A stretch of 64,000 nucleotides of DNA, from assembly GCF_022662335.1 (NCBI RefSeq), contig NZ_JAKNQJ010000002.1, positions 248,001 through 312,000 on the forward strand, written 5' to 3'. Positions within the stretch are counted from its first letter, which is position 1. Each line of letters starts with the position of its first letter. The DNA is from Sphingomonas sp. CROZ-RG-20F-R02-07. Lineage in GTDB: Bacteria; Pseudomonadota; Alphaproteobacteria; Sphingomonadales; Sphingomonadaceae. Position numbers and translations under genes: made by a program. Under the pieces are notes generated by a model. The model saw only the letters and a program-made list of their open reading frames with translations, ran no database searches and had not been told where the DNA came from. Of this stretch, positions 26,641-35,528 are shown piece after piece.

Positions 26641-27485
26641 AATTCCAGATCGGCGCACGGACGTTCGCGCGCGTCGAGCGCCGGCTGGCGCGCGTGCCGC
26701 TGTCGCTCGCCGATGTGCTCGCCGGCGTCGTGCCCGTCCTTCCGCCGCTGGATGGTGCGGACGGCTATCTGGTGACGTCGCTCCGCGCCGATCTTGCCGC
26801 AGCGCTAAACACGCACGGGCTGCTCGCTACAGTTCGGCAACGCTATCGCCGCTATCATGTCGATCTGGTGGACGAACCCGCCTGGTTCGCGGGATTGTCC
26901 GGCAACGTCCGCTCGGGGCTCGGGCGCAAGACGCGCAAGCTCCGCGGCGAGGTGCGCGCCTATCGCACACCGCACGAGGTCGCCGCCTTTCATCCGCTCG
27001 CCCGCGCGGTATCGGCGACGACCTATCAGGAGCGGTTGCTCGGATCGGGGCTGCCGCAGGATCCGGCGCCCCTGCTGTCGCTGGCGGCCGAAGACCGGGT
27101 GCGGGCATGGCTGATGGTGGTGGAGGGCGTGCCCGCCGCCTATCTGTGCTGCACCGCCGATGGCGACGTGCTTCGCTACGATCATGTCGGCCATGATCCC
27201 GCCTTTTCCGATCGTTCGCCCGGTGCGGTGCTGCAGATGGCGGCGCTGCGGGATCTCTTCGCCGATCGCTTCACGCATTTCGATTTCACCGAAGGCGAGG
27301 GGCAGCACAAGCGCCAGCTCGCCAGCGGGAGCACCGATTGCGTCGACCTGCTGCTGCTGCGCCCGACGCTTGCCAACCGCGGCCTGCTCGCGGCGCTGTC
27401 CGGGTTCGATCGCGCGGTCGGCTGGGCGAAGCGCCGGGCGGCGTCGCCGCGCCTGGCCGCGCTGGCACGGCGGGTGCGGCGTTAG
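26628..27485 (+). CDS. GNAT/FemAB-like (BioF2-type) acyltransferase
   Basis: 285 residues. The middle part (ERLLGSGLP, WLMVVEGVPAAYLCCTADGDVLRYDHVGHDPAFSDRSPGAVLQMAALRDLF) has the layout of the BioF2-like/CelD acetyltransferases, with an Asp/Gly-rich substrate strand and the FTEGEGQHKRQLAS ending typical of that group. It lacks a classical GNAT R/QxxGxG/A loop. Reaction and substrate are unknown. The ATG overlaps the end of the deacetylase gene by 13 bases, so the two are probably one translational unit acting on the same glycan. Confidence 0.72.
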   Translation: MVALKFQIGARTFARVERRLARVPLSLADVLAGVVPVLPPLDGADGYLVTSLRADLAAALNTHGLLATVRQRYRRYHVDLVDEPAWFAGLSGNVRSGLGRKTRKLRGEVRAYRTPHEVAAFHPLARAVSATTYQERLLGSGLPQDPAPLLSLAAEDRVRAWLMVVEGVPAAYLCCTADGDVLRYDHVGHDPAFSDRSPGAVLQMAALRDLFADRFTHFDFTEGEGQHKRQLASGSTDCVDLLLLRPTLANRGLLAALSGFDRAVGWAKRRAASPRLAALARRVRR

Positions 27486-27535
27486 GGGGGATGACGTCAG
27501 CTTGGCCGGATCAAAGTAACGTCATCAAACTTGAG

Positions 27536-27649
27536 AGTTCGCGCGGAGGCGCGGAGAAGTGGACGCGGCCGTACCCCGGCCCTTCATCCCAGATTGTGGG
27601 GGATGAGCGCTGCCGCGCTCGAACCATCTCCGCGCCTCCGCGTGAACCT
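27536..27649. repeat. inverted repeat, TTCxCGCGGAGGCGCGGAG family
   Basis: The left arm at 27536-27560 (AGTTCGCGCGGAGGCGCGG) and right arm at 27624-27649 (CCGCGCCTCCGCGTGAAC) are reverse complements with one or two changes, about 63 bases apart. A separate short inverted pair, ATGACGT (27491-27497) and ACGTCAT (27519-27525), lies just before. It fills the gap between the acyltransferase and recO. Partial copies sit at 34339-34362 and 9934-9946. Confidence 0.7.
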
Positions 27650-27716
27650 CCACCTTCGTGCCGCTACCCACCGGCGCCACCTATGCCCGACCCCCGATCC
27701 CACCTAGAACCGCGCG

Positions 27717-28448
27717 ATGCACATCGTCGCCGAAGCCATCGTCCTGGCCGTCCGCCTGCATGGCGAAAACGGTGCGGTGGTGCGTGCGCTAACCCGCGAT
27801 GACGGGTTGCAGCCCGGCTATGTGCGCGGCGGCCGGTCGCGCCAGTTGCGGCCGGTGCTGCTGCCCGCCAACCTGATCCGGGGCGAATGGCGCGCGCGTA
27901 CCGGGGAGCAGCTTGCCGGCCTCGTTCCCGAACTGCTCGTCAGCCGCGCGGCGCTTCATGGCGAGCCGCTCGCCGCCGATGCGATCGCCTGGGCCTGCGC
28001 GCTGACGGCGGCGGTGTTGCCCGAGGCGCAGCGTTATCCGCGCGTGTACGACGCGCTGGGCGGCCTGCTGGACGCGGTGGCCGCGGCGCCCGCCGCACGC
28101 GACTGGGCCGCGGCGCTGGCGCGGTACGAATTGCTGCTGCTCGCCGAGCTGGGCTTCGGGCTGGATCTCGATTCCTGCGTGGCGACCGGCGCGACCAGCG
28201 ATCTCGCTTATGTCAGCCCCCGGAGCGGCGCGGCGGTCAGCGCAGGGGCCGCGATGGGCTATGAGGCGAAGCTGTTGCCGCTTCCCGATTTTCTGCGGCT
28301 GGGCGGCGCGGCGGACTGGCCCGCGATCTTCGCAGCGCTGCGCATCACCGGCCATTTCCTCGAACGCGACCTGTTGATCGAGCGCCAGGCCCGCGTGGCC
28401 GCCGGCCGTGCCCGGCTGATCGATCGGCTGAAGAGGGCGGTTGCGTGA
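27717..28448 (+). CDS. recO: DNA repair protein RecO
   Basis: 243 residues. RecO loads RecA onto SSB-coated gaps with RecR and RecF. An N-terminal OB fold begins EAIVLAVRLHGENGAVVRALTR and contains GYVRGGRSRQLRP; the middle is helical, with ELLLLAELGFGLDLDSCVATG; and YVSPRSGAAVS is the family C-terminal motif. A single Cys is left of the CxxC pairs that bind zinc in many RecO proteins, so zinc is unlikely here. It starts a run of + strand genes, with leuB 28 bases downstream. Confidence 0.93.
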   Translation: MHIVAEAIVLAVRLHGENGAVVRALTRDDGLQPGYVRGGRSRQLRPVLLPANLIRGEWRARTGEQLAGLVPELLVSRAALHGEPLAADAIAWACALTAAVLPEAQRYPRVYDALGGLLDAVAAAPAARDWAAALARYELLLLAELGFGLDLDSCVATGATSDLAYVSPRSGAAVSAGAAMGYEAKLLPLPDFLRLGGAADWPAIFAALRITGHFLERDLLIERQARVAAGRARLIDRLKRAVA

Positions 28449-28476
28449 TTCGGGTGCGCCCGGCAAGGCATGATCC

Positions 28477-29520
28477 ATGACCCTGATCGCGATCCTGGCC
28501 GGCGACGGCATCGGCCCCGAAGTCACCGCCGCGGCGCGCCGCGTGCTCGACACGCTCGACCTCGGGTTGGTCTTCGAGGCGGCGCCCGTGGGCGGCGCGG
28601 CGTACCGCGCTGCGGGGCATCCGCTGCCGCCCGCGACGCTCGCGCTCGCGCACCGCGCCGATGCGGTGCTGTTCGGCGCGGTGGGCGATCCGGCATTCGA
28701 CGGGCTGGAACGCGCGCTGCGGCCTGAACAGGCGATCCTCGGCCTGCGCAAGGAACTCGGCCTGTTCGCCAATCTGCGCCCCGCCAAGCTGTTCGCGGGG
28801 CTGGAGGACGCCTCGGCGCTCAAGCCCGCCATCGCGCGGACGATCGACATGGTGATCGTCCGCGAGCTGACCGGTGACGTGTATTTCGGCGAGAAGGGCC
28901 GTCGCACCCTGGCGGACGGGCTGCGCGAGGGATACGACCTGATGCGCTATGACGAGGCCGAGGTGGCGCGGATCGCACGCGTCGGGTTCGAGACCGCGCG
29001 CACGCGCAAAGGGCGGCTGCTGTCGGTCGACAAGGCGAACGTGCTCGAGACGTCGCAATTGTGGCGCGACGTGGTGATCGAGACGGCCGCGCAATATCCC
29101 GACATCGCCCTGTCACATATGTACGTCGATAACGCCGCCATGCAGCTCGTTCGCGATCCCGGCCAGTTCGACGTCATCGTCACCGGCAATCTGTTCGGCG
29201 ACATCCTGTCGGACCAGGCGTCGATGTGCGCCGGCTCGATCGGGATGCTGCCCTCGGCCGCGCTCGATGGATCGGGCAAGGGCCTGTACGAGCCGATCCA
29301 CGGCAGCGCGCCCGATATCGCCGGGCGGGGCCTGGCCAATCCCTGCGCCGCGATCCTGTCGGCGGCGATGATGTTGCGGCACTCGCTCGACCGGGCGGAT
29401 GCGGCGGACTGGATCGAGGCGGCGGTGGCGATGGCGATCCGCGGCGGCGCGCGGACGGCGGATCTGGGTGGCGCGCTTTCCACCGATGCGATGACCGACG
29501 CGGTGCTCCAGGGCTTGTGA
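28477..29520 (+). CDS. leuB: 3-isopropylmalate dehydrogenase
   Basis: 347 residues. LeuB oxidises and decarboxylates 3-isopropylmalate with NAD+ in leucine synthesis. [17 protein letters not shown] at the N-terminus, [16 protein letters not shown], the substrate-site [34 protein letters not shown], and [23 protein letters not shown] with the NAD-binding loop are all present. leuA, C and D are not in this window. The stop overlaps the GTG of the next gene, an unusual coupling to a glycosyltransferase. Confidence 0.96.
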   Translation: MTLIAILAGDGIGPEVTAAARRVLDTLDLGLVFEAAPVGGAAYRAAGHPLPPATLALAHRADAVLFGAVGDPAFDGLERALRPEQAILGLRKELGLFANLRPAKLFAGLEDASALKPAIARTIDMVIVRELTGDVYFGEKGRRTLADGLREGYDLMRYDEAEVARIARVGFETARTRKGRLLSVDKANVLETSQLWRDVVIETAAQYPDIALSHMYVDNAAMQLVRDPGQFDVIVTGNLFGDILSDQASMCAGSIGMLPSAALDGSGKGLYEPIHGSAPDIAGRGLANPCAAILSAAMMLRHSLDRADAADWIEAAVAMAIRGGARTADLGGALSTDAMTDAVLQGL

Positions 29521-30614
29521 GCGGACTGCTCGAACTCGCGGTCGTTATCCCGACGTTCAACGAATCGGGCAATGTGGCGACCTTGGTCGCGAGGCTCGAT
29601 CAGGCGCTCGCCGGCCGGCGGTGGGAAGCGATCTTCGTCGACGACGACAGCCCCGACGGAACCGCGGATGCCGCGCGCACGATCGGCCGGGTCGATGCGC
29701 GGGTGCGGGTGATCCAGCGGATCGGCCGCCGCGGCCTGTCCTCCGCCTGTGTCGAGGGGATGTGCGCCACCGCGGCGCCCGTTGTCGCGGTGATCGATGG
29801 CGATCTCCAGCATGACGAGACGCTGCTGCCGCGGATGCTCGATCTGCTGCAGGGCGAGCCCGCGCTCGATCTGGTGGTCGGCTCGCGCTTCGTCCCGGGT
29901 GGCGGCACGGGCGAGTGGGACCGCGACCGCGTCGCCAAATCGGCATTGGCGACAAGGCTTTCGCGGCGGGTGCTCAAAGCCGATCTCACCGATCCGATGA
30001 GCGGTTTCTTCATGATCCGCACGCCTGTCGTGCGCCGCCTGGTGCCCAAGATCGCAGCGATCGGTTTCAAGATCCTGCTCGACATCATGACCGCGGCGCC
30101 GCAGCCGCTCGCCTTCGCCGAGCTGCCCTACACCTTCCGCGTGCGCACGGAGGGGGAGAGCAAGCTCGATCACGTCGTCGCGATGGAATATCTCATCGCG
30201 CTTTACGATCGCAAGTTCGGCCGCTTCGTGCCGGTCCGCTTTGCGATGTTCTCGGCGATCGGGGTGCTCGGCATCGGCGTGCACATGGGCGTGCTGGGCG
30301 CGGCGATGCTGCTGGGCAGCGCGTTCCTGCCGGCGCAGATCCTGGGCGCGATGGCGGCGATGACGTTCAATTTCTTCCTGAACAACATGCTGACCTATCG
30401 CGATCGCCGGCTGAAGGGCGCGCGGGCGCTGTTCGACGGGTGGATCTCCTTCTGCGCGGTGTGCGCGGTGGGCGTGGTCGCCAATATCGGGATAGCGGCG
30501 TTCCTCTACGACGCGCGCGACGGCACCGCGGCGACGTCGGCGCTGGCCGGCATCCTGATCGGCGCGGTGTGGAATTACGTGCTGTCGTCCAAATTTACCT
30601 GGGGCCGTTATTAG
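29517..30614 (+). CDS. polyprenyl-phosphate sugar synthase (GT2) fused to a GtrA domain
   Basis: 365 residues. Residues 1-230 are a dolichol-phosphate-mannose-synthase-like GT2 domain: [23 protein letters not shown] with the metal-binding Asp, [17 protein letters not shown] and SGFFMIRT. Residues about 240-365 are a GtrA domain with four membrane helices ([21 protein letters not shown] to [14 protein letters not shown]), a family linked to moving lipid-linked sugars across the membrane. It probably makes and presents polyprenyl-phosphate mannose or a similar hexose. The GTG start overlaps the leuB stop; the 3' end overlaps the PMT-like gene by four bases. Confidence 0.85.
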   Translation: MSGLLELAVVIPTFNESGNVATLVARLDQALAGRRWEAIFVDDDSPDGTADAARTIGRVDARVRVIQRIGRRGLSSACVEGMCATAAPVVAVIDGDLQHDETLLPRMLDLLQGEPALDLVVGSRFVPGGGTGEWDRDRVAKSALATRLSRRVLKADLTDPMSGFFMIRTPVVRRLVPKIAAIGFKILLDIMTAAPQPLAFAELPYTFRVRTEGESKLDHVVAMEYLIALYDRKFGRFVPVRFAMFSAIGVLGIGVHMGVLGAAMLLGSAFLPAQILGAMAAMTFNFFLNNMLTYRDRRLKGARALFDGWISFCAVCAVGVVANIGIAAFLYDARDGTAATSALAGILIGAVWNYVLSSKFTWGRY

Positions 30615-31843
30615 ACCCAGGATCCGAACCACATCCAGCGGTGGAACGCCTGCGGGCCGGCGAGCGGCGCGGCGGACAGGATGGGGTAGAAGTGGATGAA
30701 CAGCACCGCCGCCGCCAGCACGAACGCCTCGTCCCAATAGCCCCCGTTCGCACGCTCGCGATCGAACGCGGCGGCGATGGCGAGCGGCAGCCAGATGCTC
30801 GGCAGATAGTAATAATAATAGAATCCCAGGGACTTGGGGATGATCGCCCAGATCAGATAGGAGCCGAGCCACAACAGACCGATCGCCCCGGCCTTGCCGT
30901 TCCCGCGCCACCCCGCCCACAGGCAGGCGGCCACCGCGACGAGACCGCCCCACATCACCGCTGGATTGCCCAGCAGCAGGATGCCGCGCTGCGCGCCGTC
31001 GGCCACTTCGTAGAAATACCAGATCGGCCGGAGCATCAGCGGCCAGCCATACCAGGCGGATTGGTAGACATGATGCGGCAGCACCTGCACCTGCTGCGCG
31101 TACATCGTCGCCTGGAACGGGATCAGCGTCGCGAGCGTCAGCGGTTCGTCGGCATAGAAGAAGGCGGGCGCGAAGGTGAGGAGGTACCCCACCCCGCTCG
31201 CCACCCCCAGCAGCGCGAGCGCGGTGAGCGTCGGCAGCCCCGGCCATGCCGCGGGGTGGCGCCGGCGCACCGCCACGAACGCCGCCGCGGCGAAGGCGAG
31301 ATAGGGCACCGCCGCCCATTTGCACGCGACCGCCAGGCCCAGCAGAATCGCGCCCAGCACCCAGCGCCACCACACTGCCGCGCCCTTGCCCCGCGCGCTC
31401 CAGAGCATCGCCGCGATCGCCAGCACGACGAAGGCGGCAAGAAATCCGTCGAGCATCGCGATCCGCGCCTGCACGAACACGGTGAAGTTGAGCATCACCA
31501 ACAAGGCGCCGATCGTCGCGGTGCGCAGCCGATGGAACACCAGCCAGAGGATGGCGAAGCTGCCCGTCACGACCGCGCTGGCGGCGACGGTCGACAGGAT
31601 CCGCCAGCCGAGCGGCCCGTCGCCGAACAGCCGAATGCCGAGCGCGATCAGGATCTTGCCGAGCAGCGGATGCTCGATGTTGGCAGGATGTCCGAGCGTC
31701 AGCAGCGTGCGCGCGGCGGGCACATAATGGATCTCGTCGAACACGAGCTGGTGCGGCGTGGTCAGCCGCCAGCAGAACAGCGCCTGCGCGATCAGGCCGA
31801 TCGCCAGCGCGGCGGGCAGGGGGCGGCGGAGGAAGCGGGGCAC
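30611..31843 (-). CDS. PMT/ArnT-like integral membrane glycosyltransferase (GT-C)
   Basis: 410 residues with about ten to eleven membrane helices. The first periplasmic loop carries FDEIHYVPAARTLL, the Asp-Glu pair that is catalytic in protein O-mannosyltransferases, and EHPLLGKILIALG follows as in that family. Such enzymes move a sugar from a polyprenyl-phosphate carrier onto proteins or lipids on the outer face of the inner membrane. The facing gene encodes a likely donor synthase, and the two overlap tail-to-tail by four bases. The target is unknown. A 77-base gap separates its start from the divergent metZ. Confidence 0.82.
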   Translation of the reverse strand: MPRFLRRPLPAALAIGLIAQALFCWRLTTPHQLVFDEIHYVPAARTLLTLGHPANIEHPLLGKILIALGIRLFGDGPLGWRILSTVAASAVVTGSFAILWLVFHRLRTATIGALLVMLNFTVFVQARIAMLDGFLAAFVVLAIAAMLWSARGKGAAVWWRWVLGAILLGLAVACKWAAVPYLAFAAAAFVAVRRRHPAAWPGLPTLTALALLGVASGVGYLLTFAPAFFYADEPLTLATLIPFQATMYAQQVQVLPHHVYQSAWYGWPLMLRPIWYFYEVADGAQRGILLLGNPAVMWGGLVAVAACLWAGWRGNGKAGAIGLLWLGSYLIWAIIPKSLGFYYYYYLPSIWLPLAIAAAFDRERANGGYWDEAFVLAAAVLFIHFYPILSAAPLAGPQAFHRWMWFGSWV

Positions 31844-31920
31844 CGCGCCCTTGTTCCTGCATCCGCGCTCGGCGGCAAGCTCCCTTGCAGCCGTCCGTGC
31901 GAGCGGGCAAAGCGCGTGGC

Positions 31921-33132
31921 ATGAAGCGCAAGACCGGCCAGGACCGCGAAATCACCCGCCAGTGGCACCCTGCGACGCAGGCGATCCGCGGCGGCACCGC
32001 CCGCAGCGAGTATGGCGAAACGTCGGAGGCGTTGTTCCTCACCTCGGGCTATGCCTATGATTGCGCGGGCGACGCCGCCGCGCGTTTCGCGGGCGAGCAG
32101 GCGGGAATGACCTATTCGCGCCTTCAGAACCCCACGGTCGAGATGCTCGAGGAGCGGATCGCGCTGCTGGAGGGGGCCGAGGCGTGCCGTACGATGGCGA
32201 GCGGCATGGCCGCGATGACGGCGGCGCTGCTGTGCCAGCTCCAGACCGGGGACCATCTCGTCGGCGGCCGCGCCGCCTTCGGCTCGTGCCGCTGGCTGAC
32301 CGACACGCTGCTGCCCAAATTCGGCATCGGTACCACGATCGTGGACGCGCGCGACCCGCAGGCGTTCATCGATGCCGTCCGGCCCGAGACCAAAGTGTTC
32401 TTCTTCGAGACGCCCGCCAACCCCACGATGGACATCGCCGATCTGGCCGCGGTGTGCGCGATCGCGCGCGAACGCGGGATCGTCACCGTGGTCGACAACG
32501 CCTTCGCCACGCCCGCGCTGCAGCGGCCGATGGATTTCGGCGCGGACGTGACGGCCTATAGCGCGACCAAGATGATGGATGGGCAGGGCCGCGTGCTGGC
32601 CGGCGCGGTGTGCGGGACGAGGGATTTCATCGACAACACGCTGCTGCCCTTCACGCGCAACACCGGGCCGACGCTATCCGCGTTCAACGCCTGGGTGGTG
32701 CTGAAGGGGCTGGAGACGCTCGACTTGCGCATCCGCCGCCAGTCCGAGAACGCGATGGCGGTGGCGAGCTTCCTCGAACAGCGCGTGCCGCGCGTGCTCT
32801 ATCCCGGCCTCGCCAGCCATCCGCAGCATGCGATCGCGGCGCGGCAGATGCTGGGCGCCTATGGGCCGATCCTTGCGATCGAGGTGCCCGGCGGGCGCGC
32901 CCAGGCGCATGCGCTGCTCGACGCGCTCGAACTCGTCGATATCTCGAATAATATCGGCGATTCGCGCTCGCTGATGACTCACCCGGCCTCGACCACGCAT
33001 GCGGGCGTCGCCGAGGACAAGCGGCTGGAGATGGGCGTGACCGAGGGGCTGCTGCGCCTCAATGTCGGGCTGGAGGATGTGCGCGACACGATCGCCGATC
33101 TCGACCAGGCGCTGACGGTCGCGGGGCTGTGA
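31921..33132 (+). CDS. metZ: O-succinylhomoserine sulfhydrylase
   Basis: 403 residues of the Cys/Met-metabolism PLP family. LFLTSGYAYD, YSRLQNPTVEMLEERIA, ASGMAAMTAAL, FETPANPTMDIADL and the PLP lysine in YSATKMMDGQGR (K217) are visible, with THPASTTHAG near the C-terminus. MetZ makes homocysteine directly from O-succinylhomoserine and sulfide. Assignment over MetB or MetC rests on the MMDGQGR environment and general resemblance to alphaproteobacterial MetZ. The ATG at 31921 fits the family; an in-frame ATG 36 bases up does not add recognisable sequence. The apaG GTG overlaps its stop. Confidence 0.88.
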   Translation: MKRKTGQDREITRQWHPATQAIRGGTARSEYGETSEALFLTSGYAYDCAGDAAARFAGEQAGMTYSRLQNPTVEMLEERIALLEGAEACRTMASGMAAMTAALLCQLQTGDHLVGGRAAFGSCRWLTDTLLPKFGIGTTIVDARDPQAFIDAVRPETKVFFFETPANPTMDIADLAAVCAIARERGIVTVVDNAFATPALQRPMDFGADVTAYSATKMMDGQGRVLAGAVCGTRDFIDNTLLPFTRNTGPTLSAFNAWVVLKGLETLDLRIRRQSENAMAVASFLEQRVPRVLYPGLASHPQHAIAARQMLGAYGPILAIEVPGGRAQAHALLDALELVDISNNIGDSRSLMTHPASTTHAGVAEDKRLEMGVTEGLLRLNVGLEDVRDTIADLDQALTVAGL

Positions 33133-33527
33133 AGGCGCTCTTTCCCCATGCGCAGACGACGCGCGGGGTGACGGTGCGCGTGTCGGTCAGCTATCTGCCC
33201 GAGCAGTCCGAGCCCGATCGCGGCCGCTGGTTCTGGGCCTATCACGTCCGCCTCGAAAACGACGGTGCGGGCGCGGTGCAGTTGCTGACGCGGCACTGGG
33301 TCATCACCGACGGCCGCGGCGCGCGCCACACCGTGGAGGGCGAGGGCGTGGTCGGCGAACAGCCGCTCGTCGAGCCCGGCGCCAGCTTCGACTATGTCTC
33401 GGGCTGCCCGCTCGCCACGCCGACGGGCGCGATGCAGGGCAGCTATCGCATGGTGGACGAGCGCGGCGACGTGTTCGATGTCGAGATTCCGCGGTTCGCC
33501 CTGCTCGCGCCTGCGGTGACCCCGTGA
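33129..33527 (+). CDS. apaG: ApaG-domain protein
   Basis: 132 residues, close to the E. coli ApaG length (125). It has the FN3-like fold of the family: VSVSYLPEQSEPDRGRWFWAYHVRLEN, VQLLTRHWVITDGRG, VEGEGVVGEQPLVEPGASFDYVSGCPL and GSYRM. ApaG has been linked to cobalt/magnesium efflux and diadenosine tetraphosphate levels, but the biochemical role is unclear. The GTG lies in a GTGA overlap with metZ and its stop overlaps the LysR gene, making a three-gene operon. Confidence 0.93.
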   Translation: MKALFPHAQTTRGVTVRVSVSYLPEQSEPDRGRWFWAYHVRLENDGAGAVQLLTRHWVITDGRGARHTVEGEGVVGEQPLVEPGASFDYVSGCPLATPTGAMQGSYRMVDERGDVFDVEIPRFALLAPAVTP

Positions 33528-34309
33528 AACGGACTCACCTGCCGCTGAACGGGATGCGAGTCTTCGATGCGGCGGCGCGGCACCTGTCGTTCACGCGGGC
33601 GGCGGACGAACTCGCGGTCACGCCTGCGGCGGTAGGGCAGCAGATTCGCGCGCTGGAAGATACGCTGGGCGTGGTCCTGTTCCGCCGCACTACGCGTGGG
33701 CTGGAACTGACGCCCGAGGCGGAGGGTGGCCTGCCGGCACTGCGCGGTGGGTTCCTCCAGTTCGAGGAAGCGGTGCGCGCGATGCAGGCGGGGCAATCGT
33801 CCAAGTCGCTGACGATCGCGGCGCCGCGCGACGTGACCGAGAAGTGGCTGATGCCGCGGCTCGCGGCGATCGCGGCGGCGGATCCCGATCTGCGCTTCGT
33901 GTTGCTGAGCGCGGACGAGGGCGTCGATTTCACCGAAGCCAATCTCGATCTGGCGATCCGCTGGGGCGAGGGACCGGGCGGGCATGAGGGCGAGGCGATT
34001 GCCTCCGAAGGCCTGGTGACGGTCGCGCGGCCGGGTGGCGCGGATGCGGCCATTGCCTGGATCGGCGGGCCGGACGAGGCGGCGGCGCTGGTGCATGTCG
34101 CCGATGCGGGGTTGGCGATCGACGCGGCGACCGCGGGGCTGGGCCGGGCGACGGTGCCGGAATTGCTCGCCGCGCCCGATCTGGCTGCGGGACGGCTGAT
34201 CGCGATCGGCGAACCGCGCCCGTCGCGCAGCGGCTATTGGCTGGTCGCGCCGCTGCCGCAGTGGCGCCAGAAGAAGGTGCGCGCACTGGTGGATGCGCTG
34301 ACGGGCTGA
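33524..34309 (+). CDS. LysR-family transcriptional regulator (GcvA-like)
   Basis: 261 residues, somewhat shorter than most LysR proteins (about 300). The winged helix-turn-helix covers residues 6-64 (LPLNGMRVFDAAARHLSFTRAAD, then LAVTPAAVGQQIRALED and LFRRTTRGLELT), close to the GcvA/AmpR group. The effector domain follows from about residue 90 (LTIAAPRDVTEKWLMPRLAAI). The overlap with apaG puts it in the metZ-apaG operon, whereas LysR genes are usually divergent from their target. The inducer is unknown. Confidence 0.9.
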   Translation: MKRTHLPLNGMRVFDAAARHLSFTRAADELAVTPAAVGQQIRALEDTLGVVLFRRTTRGLELTPEAEGGLPALRGGFLQFEEAVRAMQAGQSSKSLTIAAPRDVTEKWLMPRLAAIAAADPDLRFVLLSADEGVDFTEANLDLAIRWGEGPGGHEGEAIASEGLVTVARPGGADAAIAWIGGPDEAAALVHVADAGLAIDAATAGLGRATVPELLAAPDLAAGRLIAIGEPRPSRSGYWLVAPLPQWRQKKVRALVDALTG

Positions 34310-34338
34310 ACCTCCGGGGCGAGGCCGCGTGGGGCGTG

Positions 34339-34362
34339 GTTCACGCGGAGGCGCGGAAGTGG
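34339..34362. repeat. single arm of the TTCACGCGGAGGCGCGG repeat
   Basis: GTTCACGCGGAGGCGCGGAA matches the arms at 27536-27560 and, reversed, 27624-27649. No second arm is near, so this copy is truncated. Confidence 0.7.
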
Positions 34363-34434
34363 CGCGCGTTCGGGAGTGCTCGCTCTAACCGCCGGTGATC
34401 GGAGCGGGATGACGACCACTTGATCCCATCACCC

Positions 34435-34532
34435 ACTCCGTTCGTGCCGAGCTTGTCGAAGCACGCTTTGCGCATCCGTGCGTTTGCGTATGGCACAGGC
34501 CCTTCGACAGGCTCGGGGCGAACGGGGTGAGG
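34435..34532. repeat. paired inverted element, CCGTTCGTGCxGAGC...GCTCGGGGCGAACGG family
   Basis: The left arm at 34435-34466 (CCGTTCGTGCCGAGCTTGTCG) and the right arm at 34499-34532 (CCTTCGACAGGCTCGGGGCG, then AACGG) are inverted copies with a 32-base centre. A second, nearly same-sized copy is at 43335-43429, and a worn one near 25403. This type of palindrome is widespread in sphingomonad and some other proteobacterial genomes. Confidence 0.85.
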
Positions 34533-34612
34533 TAAGGTCCCGATGGTGCGCCAGGCGCACCTGCTCCGCGTCCTCCGCCTGACCACATCCATCAGCGCGA
34601 TAGCAATCCCGC

Positions 34613-35464
34613 CTAGTTCTTCAGCTTCCACCCGCCGCGAAGGGCGGCATAGACCACGCCGCCCAGCACCAGATCGGCCACCAGGATCGCCACGCCGCCC
34701 AGCATCACGGGCGAATCGGCGATGCCGAGAAAGCCGTAGCGAAAGCCCGAGATGATGTAGAAGAACGGGTTGAGGTGGCTCGCTACGCGGAAGGCGGGGG
34801 CCAGCCGGTCGACCGAATAGAAGGTGCCCGACAGCAGGGTGAGCGGCGCGATCACGAAATTCTGCACCGCGGCGGCATGGTCGAACTTGTCGGCCCAGAT
34901 CGAGGTGAGGATGCCGACGAGCGCCAGGAACACCGACCCGAGCAGCCCGAACCACAGGATCGCGAACGGCGCATGCGGCGTGACGTGCACGCCCGGCCAG
35001 ATCGCCATCGCCAGCCACACCGCGGCGCCGACGCAGAACGCCCGCGTCACCGCGCCCGCCACGAGCGCGAACAGCAGTTCGGCGGACGAGAGCGGCGGCA
35101 TCAGATAATCGACGATCGTGCCCTGGATCTTGCCGACGAGCAGCGAGAAGCTGGAATTGGCGAAGCTGTTCTGCAGCATGCCCATCACGATCAGGCCGGG
35201 CGCGATGAAATCGGCGAACGGCACCTGATAGCCGCCGACGAAGACCGGCCGCTTGCCCCCGGTGGCGACCGTGAAGATCACCAGATAGAGCAGCGTGGTG
35301 ATGGCGGGCGCCCACACCGTCTGGAGGTGGACCTTGAAGAACCGGCGCACCTCCTTGATATAGAGCGTACGAAGGCCGCCCCAGTTCACGTTGCGGATGA
35401 CGGGCACGCCGGGGGCGGAACGCACCGCCGACTGCAATTCGCCGATTTGGGGTTGGCTGCTCAT
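34613..35464 (-). CDS. ABC-2 type transporter permease
   Basis: 283 residues with six predicted membrane helices from about residue 60. The arrangement LYIKEVRRFFKVHLQTVWAP, then FADFIAPGLIVMGMLQNSFANSSFSL, and late FYSVDRLAPAFRVASHLNPFFYIISGFRYGFLG is typical of YadH/NodJ-like ABC-2 permeases. These usually pair with an ATPase subunit, which is not next to it here, so the partner must lie elsewhere. The substrate is unknown. The ATG at 35464 precedes an acidic cytoplasmic leader; an upstream ATG at 35563 would run into the divergent gcrA promoter region. Confidence 0.88.
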   Translation of the reverse strand: MSSQPQIGELQSAVRSAPGVPVIRNVNWGGLRTLYIKEVRRFFKVHLQTVWAPAITTLLYLVIFTVATGGKRPVFVGGYQVPFADFIAPGLIVMGMLQNSFANSSFSLLVGKIQGTIVDYLMPPLSSAELLFALVAGAVTRAFCVGAAVWLAMAIWPGVHVTPHAPFAILWFGLLGSVFLALVGILTSIWADKFDHAAAVQNFVIAPLTLLSGTFYSVDRLAPAFRVASHLNPFFYIISGFRYGFLGIADSPVMLGGVAILVADLVLGGVVYAALRGGWKLKN

Positions 35465-35528
35465 GAAGATGGGCGGTAATCGCTGCCGCTGCCGCCCGCA
35501 AGGCGACGAAAGACGAGGAATGACGACG

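Larger units (their letters stand above)
34310..34612. other. repeat-filled gap between the lysR and ABC permease genes
   Basis: 303 bases without a gene, between convergent coding units. It contains a single arm of the TTCACGCGGAGGCGCGG repeat (34339-34362) and a full copy of the paired CCGTTCGTGC element (34435-34532). No clear Rho-independent terminator with a T-run is seen, so the inverted elements may separate the two opposing transcripts. Confidence 0.7.

Noticed and set aside
28947-32042. Long open frames of 1031 and 669 codons on both strands across leuB, the glycosyltransferase and the PMT-like gene
   Set aside because: Each lies antisense or out of frame to recognisable genes and shows low-complexity Arg/His/Ala content only.
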